DNA of 64,000 nt from Platerodrilus igneus (Eukaryota; Arthropoda; Insecta; Coleoptera; Lycidae): positions 4,836,001 through 4,900,000 of the forward strand of contig JARFIW010001082.1 in assembly GCA_036346225.1 (NCBI GenBank). Reading direction: 5' to 3'. The translations under genes were made by a program, and so were the position numbers. This document shows, in pieces, positions 46,826-56,769 of the stretch; the stretch's first letter is position 1; the number at the start of each line of letters is the position of its first letter. The notes under the pieces were generated by a model. The model ran no database searches, was not told where the DNA came from, and saw only the letters and a program-made list of their open reading frames with translations.

Positions 46826-48548
46826 AATAAAAATTTAACCACCACAACTGTTATCATAAGAAATGAATTATGTGAATTTAGAAATTATTTTTGTATATAT
46901 TAGCTTGTTTATGTTTTAAAATATAAAGCATACATTGGTATTGTTTAATTTTTCAAGTGTCCACGTAACTGAAATGGGTATCTAAGTAATTATGAAAAGA
47001 ATTAGAACAAAGATGTGTATTATTTTTTTAAAAGGGTGTTATAAACGTTTTACAAAATTATTAATCAGAATTGTTTTATTTAAAACTATAACATAATTTT
47101 ATTGACATCTATTAATATCTGTAGTTGAAATACAACAATTTAAAAACGTATAAGAAAACAAAAGTGTAATTAATAGTGTTACAAAATTTTCAGTCTTCGA
47201 CTTAAAATTTAAACATCGCTCGTAAATGCGTGGAATGGAAACCTGTTGTATTCTTCCATATACTCAACTTGTTTACAAATACTGTTTTCAAACAATCTTG
47301 TAGGTTCTTATAAATTCGTATAATATGATCCCAATATCACTATTACTGTATTTGCTTTAATTACATCATGTGCGAGATTCTGTAGGACATCATTCCTATT
47401 ATATCTTCCCATTGCGACATCTAACAGAAACAGATCTATATTAGAGTACCTTTTCCGTTAGTTCTTTAAAGTATTAGCATGGTTGAGAACGATCTGAGAT
47501 ACCCCTAAAAGTGCTCTAAAGTTCCTTTGGTAAATATCATATAATTCCCATCAAATGTCAACATCTTCACTAAAGAATTTTATTTAAATAAAACGCAAGT
47601 TCTCGAATTTGCATATCTGATTTTGCATGTCAACTTCCATAGTGCGTATAATGCGGAAGATTTGATATAAACTTCCTAAATACGTTGAGGGAGAAAGTAT
47701 AAGTATAATTTGTCCTTACATTAACCCAATTTAAATCAAATTATAGAATGTGTATTCCCGTATATTAACTAGAATTGTGGAAAGTGCTTTTATTAAATTA
47801 ATAGTCAGACGTCATCGACAAACAATGCAAGGCTAATGATCATACATTTCACTAAATTTATTTAGAATATACGTCTTATGTTGAACTACATTTAAAATAG
47901 ATTATCGAACCACTTTCTAGGTCACCGTATAGAATTAATATATGTATTATACCTTTTGGTTTAATCATTTGTATGTGGATTCACTAATTGAAAATTTTAA
48001 CAATTCTAGCCACTAATAAATATTTTTGGAGTTTAACCTATTATCGAGCTAAATCTAAATAAAATGCAAAGGTGTTTTGTTGATAGGTTTTTGAATATTA
48101 ATACAATATATACATGTCTTTGTTGGAACTAATTTTAAAAGACGTGATAATTAATTTCAATTCCCCAGGAAAATTCTATACTAATTTATAGGTTACACCA
48201 GGGGTTTATCTCAAAAGACAGAGCGATACGGTTTAGAAATAGATTAAAGATGAATTATATACGGTGATTGCAAAAGGTTATTCTGCAAATCAGTAAGGGT
48301 CATTCGATTTGAAAAAATTCCGAGGATTTGAGAACCTGAGGAAAACACAATAATAATTGAAATCTTACACGATGGTATATTAAAATACTGCTAAGAGTAA
48401 TTTTGTTTAATAATTCTAAAATGGCGTTGGTGGTTAAATACATACAGGTAAAACCCACTATAAAACAATTATAGACGTCACTTTTCCAGTCAAGACTTGC
48501 ATATAACGCCAACTAATATAATATGAGCTGCGCACGCTCGACCATCGG
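46826..48548. other. Polinton 3 interior without an identified gene
   Basis: On the minus strand at about 47,200-47,480 fragments such as LFLLDVAMGRYNRNDVLQNL and HDVIKANTVIVILGSYYTN look coding but carry stops, and I recognise no family. The rest is AT-rich. Confidence 0.35.
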
Positions 48549-48625
48549 CATAAAAGGCGAGAGCCATGTTCCAGTGCATTAGTCGTCAAAGTATCGTCGA
48601 GTTTGATTAAAATTATAAATTAAAG
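48549..48625 (+). promoter_or_regulatory. TATA-type promoter at the inner edge of the right TIR
   Basis: CATAAAAGGCGAGAG at 48,549 is followed about 25 bp later by GCATTAGTCGTC, an initiator-like sequence, and by the ATG at 48,626. The TIR boundary (about 48,570) falls between the box and the gene, so the left TIR copy of the gene does not share this TATA box. Confidence 0.5.
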
Positions 48626-48994
48626 ATGGATTTTTCTTGTGTTAACGTTACAAGTGATGTGCGAGTACCGCAATTAAATATCAACCAACTAGTTGGTAAG
48701 TCAACCTATAGGTTAGGCGAATTTCCTTCAAATTATCACCACCATATATTAGAAGTTGGTTTTGATTTATATGGTGGTCTTCAACCTGCCATCCAAGTTA
48801 TTTGCTGTAGTGGTATGTGTGCTGATTCTACGATAACATTCTCTTACTTCGATTGGAAGAAATTGTGTACTTTTCAAGTGGAATTTCAAATCAATGTATT
48901 TTCTCGTGACGTGCTAAACACTCGATTAAATGGTCTGACTACTGGAAACGATGTTGTTGACATACAATTGATCAAGATTTCAAATTGCGGCTGA
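48626..48994 (+). CDS. Polinton TIR gene A, unknown function (122 aa)
   Basis: The frame is intact from ATG 48,626, starting MDFSCVNVTSDVRVPQLNIN. It contains QLVGKSTYRLGEFPSNYHHH, LEVGFDLYGGLQPAIQVICC and FDWKKLCTFQVEF. No known domain is recognised; alternating hydrophobics suggest a beta-rich fold. A clear homologue (same order: KLVGNKSYTLGDF, HHHVLEV.FDLYG.LQP.IQV, DYFEWREFCNFQVEFKI) lies at 56,190-56,600, next to a homologue of gene B. A corrupted inverted copy is in the left TIR. Conservation between two diverged elements implies it was under selection. Confidence 0.65.
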   Translation: MDFSCVNVTSDVRVPQLNINQLVGKSTYRLGEFPSNYHHHILEVGFDLYGGLQPAIQVICCSGMCADSTITFSYFDWKKLCTFQVEFQINVFSRDVLNTRLNGLTTGNDVVDIQLIKISNCG

Positions 48995-49055
48995 GCACAG
49001 CCTTTAATAGAAGTATATGGTTGTTGAACAATTTTGAAAAGAGAATTTATATAAT

Positions 49056-49448
49056 ATGGAGATTACGAAAGATGGGAATGTTATTGTGCTACCTGCGTAC
49101 GAGTGCATCAAGCTATTAAATTTGCGAGAATTGATCTGTTATAAAATGATCGAGTTAAGGTGTAGAAACTTTCCAGAATTTTACGAAAATTTGTTGGTGA
49201 TATAAAAAGTATGTGGAAATACGACGGAGGAAGAAGGGGTTCAAACGTTATTAGAGGGAGAGAGCAGTGCCAGTATTTCTCTGTCAAATGATTGCAGTAA
49301 TTTAAATTACTTGACAGTGTTGGAACTTATTAAATGTTTCCCCATTCAGTACTTAAAAGATGCAACTGCAAGGCAATCGGTTGCGCAAATGTTTAGAGAT
49401 TTGGATATCCCAGATTCGCCAGACTCTGGTTACCACAGCGGTTTATAG
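49056..49448 (+). pseudogene. Polinton TIR gene B, unknown function, one in-frame stop
   Basis: ATG 49,056 opens a 131-codon frame interrupted only by TAA at 49,203-49,205. Visible blocks are KLLNLRELICYKMIELRCRN before the stop. After it come CGNTTEEEGVQTLLEGESS, LNYLTVLELIKCFPIQYLKD and DIPDSPDSGYHSGL at the C-terminus. The relic at 55,866-56,215 has matching blocks (FKLLNLRELICYKMEELNCR, GNTTDEERVNIVLKS, NYLTLL, PNQYLED). It lies 61 bp after gene A in the same orientation in both elements, so A and B travel as a pair. The acidic, serine-rich tail resembles a protein-interaction tail; no function is known. Confidence 0.55.
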
Positions 49449-49584
49449 ATGTTATCAATACATGTATGTATTCTATTAAAACATATTTCTTGATAAAGTT
49501 TGTTTTACATATTTGTATCGCCAACATTACCATAAATTATTAATAGACGTATTAAACTATCCTGTTTTTATTTTTTAGGTTTAA

Positions 49585-49770
49585 AGTGGTGTACGCGGAA
49601 ATAATAAACACAATATACCGCATGTTAACAAAAAGTTGTGGGGGAAATTTAAAGACGAGTTTAACGGTGACTTGGTGTTAGAATTTGTAGGTAGTAAGGC
49701 TAAGTCCTACTGTATTGTACGCGAGAAGGACACGATTAAAAAAAGATTAAAGGGATCTCTCAAAGTGTAG
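49585..49770 (+). pseudogene. PolB (protein-primed DNA polymerase) C-terminal fragment in the TIR
   Basis: The open stretch encodes NIPHVNKKLWGKFKDEFNGD, LVLEFVGSKAKSYCIV and KDTIKKRLKGSLKV to TAG at 49,768. The pattern NKK-LGKFKDE..G..I.EFVGL..K.Y....-K.KG.K is the C-terminal part of Polinton-type family B polymerases, just after the YGDTDS palm motif. Palm and exonuclease motifs are absent, so it is only a 3' remnant. It starts after TTTTTTAGG, which could be a splice acceptor. The same fragment is in the left TIR at about 39,082-39,230, facing the opposite end. Confidence 0.65.
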
Positions 49771-50660
49771 TTAAGTAAAACCGCGGGTGCTACAACCTAT
49801 AACGAGCATATACCTCCAAAAGGAATGGACATGCAACTACGTAGCAGTGCGTGGAGAATAAGAATTCTCTAATAAGAAATTAAAGTCATTGGGAAATGGT
49901 CGAAATGTGGAACCTATAAAGGCGATTATTAATTATGGTTTACTGACCGCGTTTGTGCACTCTTCGAGTGTCTTCGGTAATCTTCGATTGTTTCAAAGCA
50001 TGCCATTTTCGAAAAATATGGCGTAGAAGTTATTTAAAATTAAATTGCTTTATTAGTAAGTATTCTGTATACAACAAGTTCGGTGTTCCCTTAGCAAAGT
50101 GTTTATTTAAAATTTGTATCCTGCAATTATTAATCAATTTCTAATACACAAACATAATTAATAGAAAGTCCAAGAAAAGAAATTATATACAGTTTTCACA
50201 TGTGATTCACATGCTCGTTAAGAAATTGATTTGAAACGACTTGTATTTTCCAAGCATTTAGCATTGAGCATATCTATTGTATTTTTCAAATCACATAGCT
50301 GCTAATTAATAAAAAGAAAGGCTACTTTCACTTTACGTAACATAATTGTAAAGCAATTAGTTTGTCCTCTACGCTACCTTCACTATACGTCACATAATTG
50401 TAAAGCGATTAGTTTGTCCTTGTCTATGTATTTTCCAACTATTTAGCATTGTACATGTAATTATGTTAAAACCAGAAAAAATTTTAAGTCATGGGTTTTT
50501 GCAACATTCTGAGAAAAGCACATTACTGTTTGAAAAAATGATTTTAAATACTAAGCACTTATGGCTTATAAAGGAGTCGTTTCTAAAATCCTTGCGGTTT
50601 TAGATTTTTGGAGCTGTTTGGTTTAAGCATATGTCATAGACGAGCAAAACAATTTAAAGT
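49771..50660. other. Non-coding part of the right TIR
   Basis: It includes two near-identical short blocks (GTCACATAATTGTAAAGC type) at about 50,330 and 50,390 and otherwise AT-rich sequence without a gene. Confidence 0.5.
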
Positions 50661-50755
50661 GGTTTGGGAGCTTTAAAGTATAACTTTGTAAGGGATGGTC
50701 CGATTTCAAATCTGTTTGCAGATTCAAATTCTGTGTAAAATTTTAGACTAACAAG

Positions 50756-50998
50756 ATGTATCGCATGACTAAGAAAATTTATAAGAACGGTCAAAAGTCG
50801 CTACAGGTAAGAAATCTTAAAATGGGGGTAGCTCCCTTGGGGGTGATGATATCTGAAAAATTCCTAGAGATTCGGGTAGCTGAGAAAAATCTAGTGTTGA
50901 TTGATACCAAACAAGATAGGTTTATCTCGAAAGATGCATTGGCTAGACGAAGAAAAGTATTTGTTAGTTTTGCTTATAAAGCAAAGAGTAAAATTTAG
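50756..50998 (+). CDS. Small basic ORF, TIR unit 1 (MYRMTKK family)
   Basis: The intact 80-codon frame reads MYRMTKKIYKNGQKSLQVRN, GVAPLGVMISEKFLEIRVAE and IDTKQDRFISKDALARRRKV. It differs from the ORF in the second unit at roughly a quarter of positions yet keeps the frame and the whole core, which suggests it was coding while the units diverged. It is highly basic at both ends. No family recognised. Nucleic-acid binding would fit the charge but is not shown. Confidence 0.5.
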   Translation: MYRMTKKIYKNGQKSLQVRNLKMGVAPLGVMISEKFLEIRVAEKNLVLIDTKQDRFISKDALARRRKVFVSFAYKAKSKI

Positions 50999-51093
50999 AG
51001 GTTTGAGAGCTTAAAGTGTAACTTTGTAAGGAGTAGTCCGATTTTAAATCTGTTTGCAGATTCGGGATGTGCATAAAATTCTAAGCTAATTTA

Positions 51094-51318
51094 ATGTATC
51101 GCATGACTAAAAAAATGTTTAAGGATTGTCAGAAATCGCAGCAGGTAAGAAATCTTAAAATGGGGGTAGCTCTCTGGGGGATGGCGCAATCTAAAAAATT
51201 CCTAAAGATTCGGGTAGCTGAGAAAATTCTAATATTGATTGATACCAAACAAGATAGGTTTATCTCGAAAGATGCAATGGTTAGACAAAGAAAAGTATTT
51301 GGTTCAGATGAAAGATAA
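51094..51318 (+). CDS. Small basic ORF, TIR unit 2 (MYRMTKK family)
   Basis: The 74-codon frame (MYRMTKKMFKDCQKSQQVRN, FLKIRVAEKILILIDTKQDR, FISKDAMVRQRKVFG) is the partner of 37,168-37,401 in the left TIR, with only a few substitutions. It has the same architecture as unit 1. Downstream, GATGCAATGGCTAGACAAAG and TTTATCTCGAAAGATG are repeated non-codingly up to the terminus, as if the ORF's end had been amplified into the terminal repeats. Confidence 0.5.
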   Translation: MYRMTKKMFKDCQKSQQVRNLKMGVALWGMAQSKKFLKIRVAEKILILIDTKQDRFISKDAMVRQRKVFGSDER

Positions 51319-51637
51319 AAAAATGGCTAGTCGAAGAAAACTTTTTGGTTCAGATGTGGGAGGAAATGAGGATGCTCATTTATCTCGAAACATAAAAAAT
51401 TTAAGATAGGTTTATCTCGAAAGATGCAATGGCTAGACAAAGAAAAGTATTTGGTCCAGAATGTTAGCGGTAAAAAAAATCTTAAAAATAGGTTTATCTC
51501 GTGTGTGGAAATGTGGATGCTCATTTATCTCGAAAGATGAAAAATGGTTAGTCGAAGAAAACTATTTGGTCCAGATGTGTGTGGAAATGTGGATGCTGGT
51601 GGAAATGTGGCGGTGGGATCCTTGATTTTACCCTACT

Positions 51638-51643
51638 TATATT
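51638..51643. repeat. Right 6-bp target-site duplication TATATT of Polinton 3
   Basis: It follows CCCTACT directly and is identical to 36,915-36,920. Confidence 0.9.
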
Positions 51644-51823
51644 CTTGTTTTCTCTGTTGATAAATTACAAAGTTGCGATTCTTATTTTAGGTATGACTCA
51701 GTGAAATCTGTTGACCTCACATATAGTTCCATATTACATTTAACAAATGCAGAGTATAATTTTATTATATATAAAACAATTATTACATATAGACTAGAAT
51801 ATAAATAGTATAGCAATTATATA

Positions 51824-54480
51824 ATTATTATTATTATTACCGACTTTATTATTTTCAAAATCAATTATTTGAATGCAAGCGATAAGCGAGATTAGGGCCA
51901 AACGACCTTCTCTTACATCTAACTTACAGCCTGCAGATACATTTTTATATACAATATTGTAATACATAGAAAAACCACAAAGTAGACATGTACAATACAC
52001 AAAGTATAATACACGCGTAAACAAACTATACTACACAACACAGACACGTTCACATTCACGCACGCATCCGCATCAGGCAGAAACAGGGTATACCGTAGAG
52101 TTTTAGCAAATTCATGAGCTGCTGTTAGTGTCTTTGATGAGATAATCATACAATAATTCAAAGAATTTTGTTTTTGAGTAGGCGTTCTAAATATTTTGTG
52201 GAGTAGAGTTCCGGAGAAGCGAACCTGTGCCCAGGAACGAAGAGTGGTACATTTGAGAATGGTGGATAGGAATGGATAGTACATACACTTGCCTGGTATT
52301 GTAAGTCCTGTGTGTCCTGTTGTATCAGTAATTTATAATAAAAATAGCTAGATGAAGTTTGCCTCTTTCATCAAGCTTAAGCCAATTTAACTGAGAGTAG
52401 ACAATGCTAACTCTGGCCCAATATTTTGAATCAAAAATATAACGAATGCATGTATTTTGTACGCGCTGTAAACGCATACGAAGGTCTGAACATAAATTAG
52501 TATAGATGAAGTCACAATAGTCGAAATGGGCTAGTATAATAGCTTGAACTAGCATCTGTTTGTGTTTAAGTGGTAAAAAACGCTTTAGTCGCTTAAGTGT
52601 GTGAAGAGTTAAAAAACTTTTTTGCAAATGTCAGATATTTGAGCGCGCCAGGTTAAATTAGAATCTACAAGGATTCCAAAATCTTTAACGGTAGAAGAAA
52701 TTGTGATAATTGATTTGTCTAGCAGTAGAGGAGGAACATCATCAAGATTAAGTTTGTTTAACATTTTTTGCGTCCCCAGGAAGATTGCTTGACATTTTAC
52801 TGGATTTATGGTGAGGTTCATACATGCACCCCACTCAAGAATTCTAGTTAGGTCATTGTTAACTTCAGTAAATGCTTGAATAACGTTGTTTGGATTGAAG
52901 TGATGATACAATTGCACATCATCAGCACAACAGTGGTAGCGACAGAAGTTTAAACAGGTAGAAATATCTCGAATGTATATACTAAATATAAGGGGGCCTA
53001 ACACACTCCCTTGTGGAACTCCTGACACTAGGCTCCTTGATGTTGAAAAAGTTGACATGTTGTGGTCAACTACTTGCTGTGTACGTGCATTGAGATTTGA
53101 GCTAAGCCATTTCTATGATAGCTCCATAGAATTACATTGATATTTGAGTTTTGTCAAAAGAACGTCGAAATCTACACTGTTGAAGGATGAGCTGAAGTCT
53201 AAGAGAATTAGGATTGTAATTTGTTGTGTATCCATAGCTTGTCGTACGTCATCAATAACTTTCAAAATAGCTGTACACGTACTATGTTTTGCACGAAATC
53301 CTGACTGATATTTGTCCAGAAGGTTATTATTATGTAAAAAGTCCAACACTTGATCTAAAGCTAAATATGCTATAGATTTTGACGACGCAGGTAGAATGTT
53401 AATAGGCCGGTAATCACCGGGATTCTGTGGTTTTGAATTTTTAAGTTTTGGTCTAACACACGCGTGCTTCCATAGAAGAGGAAAAAACCCGACCTAAACG
53501 CGTCATTGTTAATTGATGTAACAGGTGAAGGGCAAATTTGAAGAAACATTCATGCCGAATTTCGATCAGAACTAGCAGCATTCGATTTAATACGACGAAC
53601 TGCGTTTAGAAGTGCATCTTCTAAAACATCAACAAATGAAAACGGTTGGATACATTCAGATAATTCAGCCAAAGACTGTTTACGAATAGTGTGTAGCTTC
53701 ATCGTGTCATGCAGTTGGCTGATATCTGCAAAATGGTTACTAACAGTCTCTAAATTTGTATTTAAGGCTGGCGTGGTTTGAATTTTACCAATACCGACCT
53801 GTTTCAAAACTTTCCAAGTTTCACAGGTATTTGAGCTTGTTGAGAGCTTATAACAATATCGTAGTTTGGAATTCTTAATAAGTTGCTTTGTCTTATTGCG
53901 CATTGCCTTATAGCGCTCGAGATTTGTAGGGGTTTTAAATTTCTTATAATAAGAAAATGCCGTGTCTCTAAGGCGCCTCATATCTGCTATTTGAAGAGTG
54001 AACCATGGAGATTTCGACCTGGTTACTCAAACTGTTTTATAGGGTGCGTTGTTAATAAAGGAGTTGAATTTTGATAGTTTAATATCGATATCAGTTTCTA
54101 GACCTATTTCGAACCAATGAGTAGTTTCTGCATCCGATTGAAGTTTAAGTAAATCTACATTCTTAAAATTACCGTAAGTTATTGTTTTCGGCTTAAATGT
54201 AGGAGTTCGAATTGAGTATGAAACAAAAATCCAGTCATGATTAGATACTTCTGGAACATGTATCTGACCAAAGTTTAATGTTTTTTTCTATTTTTGAAAC
54301 AATAATGTGATCGATGGTGGGTGAGGAATGTATGGTATGATGATTTGGATTAAGTGGGAGTAGTGACAGGATGCATGAATCTATCATGTCCTTATAATGA
54401 CGAACACATGATTGTGTCTGCTGATAAATTGATATTCCAATCCCCCAAAAGAATTATTTCAGTATGATGAGATAAGTGTT
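51824..54480 (-). pseudogene. LINE 2: decayed APE-RT non-LTR retrotransposon
   Basis: On the minus strand an endonuclease remnant (ILLGDWNINLSAD at about 54,430, PTIDHIIV, SHDWIFVSYS) leads to RLRDTAFSYYKKFKTP (53,981). A connecting segment follows, then RT blocks: DKYQSGFRAKHSTC and LILLDFSSSFNSVDFDVLL (53,113-53,349), SGVPQGSVLGPLIFSIYIRD and a changed catalytic block CADD instead of YADD (52,609-53,058). The C-terminal LAHFDYCDFIYTNL...LQRVQNTCIRYIF lies at 52,325-52,627, with a tail to about 52,080. The 3' end is AATAAAGTCGG plus (TAA)n at 51,824-51,841, like LINE 1. It is 5'-truncated within the endonuclease and full of shifts; a dead copy of a related family. Confidence 0.8.
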
Positions 54481-55185
54481 GAAATAAGACGGTTTCAATA
54501 TCTGATATAACACCTGCTATTTATAAAAAAAATGCGGTGATCGACGGAGTAATTTGATTAGGGGCTTAAAAGTCCAAAAGGAAACCAATATTTGATATGT
54601 ATTTCCATTTAAAAAATTTCAAGATCTAATCTACAAATTTGCATAATACAAATTAAAAAAACTGGTTCTATACGGGTATTTTCTCTAAAAAGAATAGAAT
54701 TCAATAGTTCATTTTTTTCCACGCCTTATAAATCACCGTAATTACGTGTATAATACTCTCGTAATAAACAGTTATTAACTGTGTATGTTAATACACTCAA
54801 AAATTAAAAAAAACTAATAAGATCCTATTAGGAAAATATGTAGAATGCAGCCGACAATTGACGCTTTTCACATAATGAACTTCTAATTCTACTGATTTTA
54901 GATTTTACAGGTTTCTTTGTAGCCTTATATATAGCGTAGGTATTTATCATATACGTAAAAAAGGAGGATGATATTTATATACCTCTACTGGTATATGATT
55001 GTCACCTGTGATAAATCGAAGAATAATAAAATACTTGCATATCATAATAATAATACTGTGTAAATACTATGGCTGAGCAACAATTCCCCAGTAGATGAAA
55101 AGTAGGGTTTCTGACGCAGCACCGTTGACACCGCCGCCCACCTCCTCCTCCCCGCCCCATCGCCACCGACGTCATAACTGTCACT
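54481..55185. other. No recognisable feature
   Basis: AT-rich. A GC-rich pyrimidine patch at 55,128-55,165 (CCGCCGCCCACCTCCTCC) borders the inverted repeat that follows. Confidence 0.5.
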
Positions 55186-55189
55186 TTGA

Positions 55190-55740
55190 TAACTGTCACT
55201 TTAATAGCTGCCACGTTAACATTTTGTACGTCATTTTTGACAGCTGTCAAGTTGACAGCTGTTACTTTGACATTCCGCCATTTTTTCTCACATCACTTTG
55301 ACAACAGGCCTCTTTTCCCTACGTCACAATTTTTGACTTACTCTGTATATATTCGCCTTTGCCCTATCTTGTATATGTGTTTCGACATAGCTACGTCTCA
55401 TAGTTCTTAGAGAAAAAATATTTTGAAGCGAGGTTTGAACCCAGGCCCGAGCCCATGCCAAGTGAATATCCTATTCACTAAACCACTGAGTCGATCGATG
55501 TAGTCATGTACTTGTACATCCCTTAGATCTTAGAATTTCGCATCACCATTTTTACGTTCCAGTGCTCTAATTTTTAACATGTCATTTACGTCACAAGAGC
55601 CATCTTTACTCGCTACCAACATAATCAGTGCTACCACTATTTAGTAACTTTCGCTATAAATCCGCCTCCTGACTTCACTCTAACGCATCCACCATTTTTA
55701 ACTATACCTAACCTTTTGTCTATTTCTATAGCACCACCTA
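55190..55740 (-). repeat. Left arm of a 0.5-kb inverted repeat with a tRNA-like SINE head
   Basis: It is the reverse complement of about 56,770-57,285, diverged but continuous. On the minus strand it reads from GGTATAGTTAAAAATGG through a tRNA-like head at 55,430-55,500 (GTGGTTTAGTGAATAGG, B box GGGTTCAAACC) to a TGACAGCTGTCAA palindrome cluster at 55,245-55,265. Confidence 0.75.
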
Positions 55741-55865
55741 ACAATAAAATGCAGTAAAGATATTAAAATTTATTAAATGTGTTATGAACATCTTAGCCAC
55801 TATCTAAAACAAACATTATGAGAAAATATTATAATTTCATTAAATATATACAAGTTTTTGTTAGC

Positions 55866-56215
55866 ATCCACAGTGATATCGGGAATTGGGAATTGCAGGA
55901 GACGTTGTCTCACACCCACGTCTTCCAGGTATTGGTTTGGATGGTAAATAGTTATTTACAATAACGTCAAATAATTCGCATCGACGCTATCATTAAGTAA
56001 ACAATTACTCACACGGCCTCGCTTTTCAAAACGATGTTAACACGCTCTTCATCCGTTGTATTTCCAGTTACAATTGTTACATTATCCGCAATTTTTTTAT
56101 AAAAATCTAGGAAGCTCTACAATTTAATTCTTCCATTTTATAACATATTAGTTCTCTCAAATTTAGTAGCTTGAAGCGTCCATACTCATTCAAAATAATA
56201 ACAACCGATTCTCGT
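55866..56215 (-). pseudogene. Homologue of Polinton TIR gene B (relic)
   Basis: On the minus strand FKLLNLRELICYKMEELNCR, then in a shifted frame GNTTDEERVNIVLKSEAV, NYLTLL, PNQYLEDVGVRQRLLQF and ITVDANKN follow the order of gene B at 49,056-49,448. Several stops and shifts are present. The distance and order relative to the gene A homologue upstream are the same as in Polinton 3. Confidence 0.6.
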
Positions 56216-56692
56216 CTTCCAAATTGTTTGCCTTCCATGCATTACATGTCTCGGCAATCGGCTGCAATTTAAATCTTTGATCCAATTGTATGTCAGTAAC
56301 ACCTTCAATACTAGATAGTTCATTTAATCTGATGCGTTGCGTCTTCTGAGCAAATTGTCTAATTTTAAATTCCACTTGAAAATTGCAGAACTCCCTCCAT
56401 TCAAAGTAGTCCATTTTTACTGCATAGTTTGCATACACTACAGTACAGCAAACAACTTGGATGACTGGTTGAAGACAGCCGTATAAATCAAACCTAACTT
56501 CCAGGACGTGGTGGTGAGAGTTTGATTTAAAGTCACCTAATGTATAGCTTTTATTACCAACTAATTTGTAACGTTCACACCAGCAAAATCCTTTTTTTAA
56601 CTTGATCTTATTGATCCGATAATATTTAATACACCGAGAATTTACAAATTGCCACTTCTTTATCGAAGAATTTGCAGTTGATGAAACAAATG
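56190..56692 (-). pseudogene. Homologue of Polinton TIR gene A (relic)
   Basis: The open piece 56,438-56,190 includes DYFEWREFCNFQVEFKI and RIRLNELSSIEGVTDIQLDQ. Upstream, in another frame, come KLVGNKSYTLGDFKSN, HHHVLEVRFDLYGCLQPVIQ and VVCC, matching gene A at 48,626-48,994. An N-terminal deletion removes the stretch between VNVT and QLVG. Further upstream a fragment KFFDKEVAI resembles the start of the HGLSW-family gene. The protein is clearly related but far from identical, so this is a different Polinton lineage or an older copy. Confidence 0.65.
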
Positions 56693-56769
56693 TAGCTAGA
56701 AATACAATAGCTGAAGTGGGTTAACATCGCTTTGGAAAGCGAGAGCCCTGCTAGATTAAAAAAATAAAG

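Larger units (their letters stand above)
50661..51338 (+). repeat. Two tandem 339-bp units, each with a small ORF
   Basis: Units begin GGTTTGRGAGCTT at 50,661 and 51,000. Each has a leader of about 95 bp with AATCTGTTTGCAGATTC, a short palindrome, then an ATG and a 75-80 codon frame. The left TIR carries three such units. Confidence 0.85.
36921..51637. mobile_element. Polinton/Maverick element with complete ends (Polinton 3)
   Basis: The ends are exact inverted repeats, AGTAGGGTAAAATCAAGG at 36,921 and its complement ending CCCTACT at 51,637, starting 5'-AG as Polintons do. The total is 14,717 bp. TIRs of about 3.1-3.2 kb carry coding sequence. Between them on the plus strand lie a psq-ATPase gene, an N-terminal piece of the YKGTPGLYELL-family gene and a small ORF. 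No integrase, full PolB, protease or capsid gene is recognisable. The left interior (40.1-44.5 kb) is too corrupted to exclude them. The element is shorter than the 15-20 kb usual for the group. Confidence 0.9.
48570..51637 (+). repeat. Right terminal inverted repeat of Polinton 3
   Basis: It is the clean copy of the TIR, about 3.07 kb, the reverse complement of 36,921-40,140. In order outward it carries a 122-aa gene, a 130-codon gene with one stop, a PolB 3' fragment, a non-coding stretch, two tandem small-ORF units, and an outer 300 bp in which GATGCTCATTTATCTCGAAA-type blocks repeat. Confidence 0.9.

Noticed and set aside
47200..47480. Minus-strand Polinton gene
   Set aside because: Some coding-like stretches but several stops and no recognisable motif.
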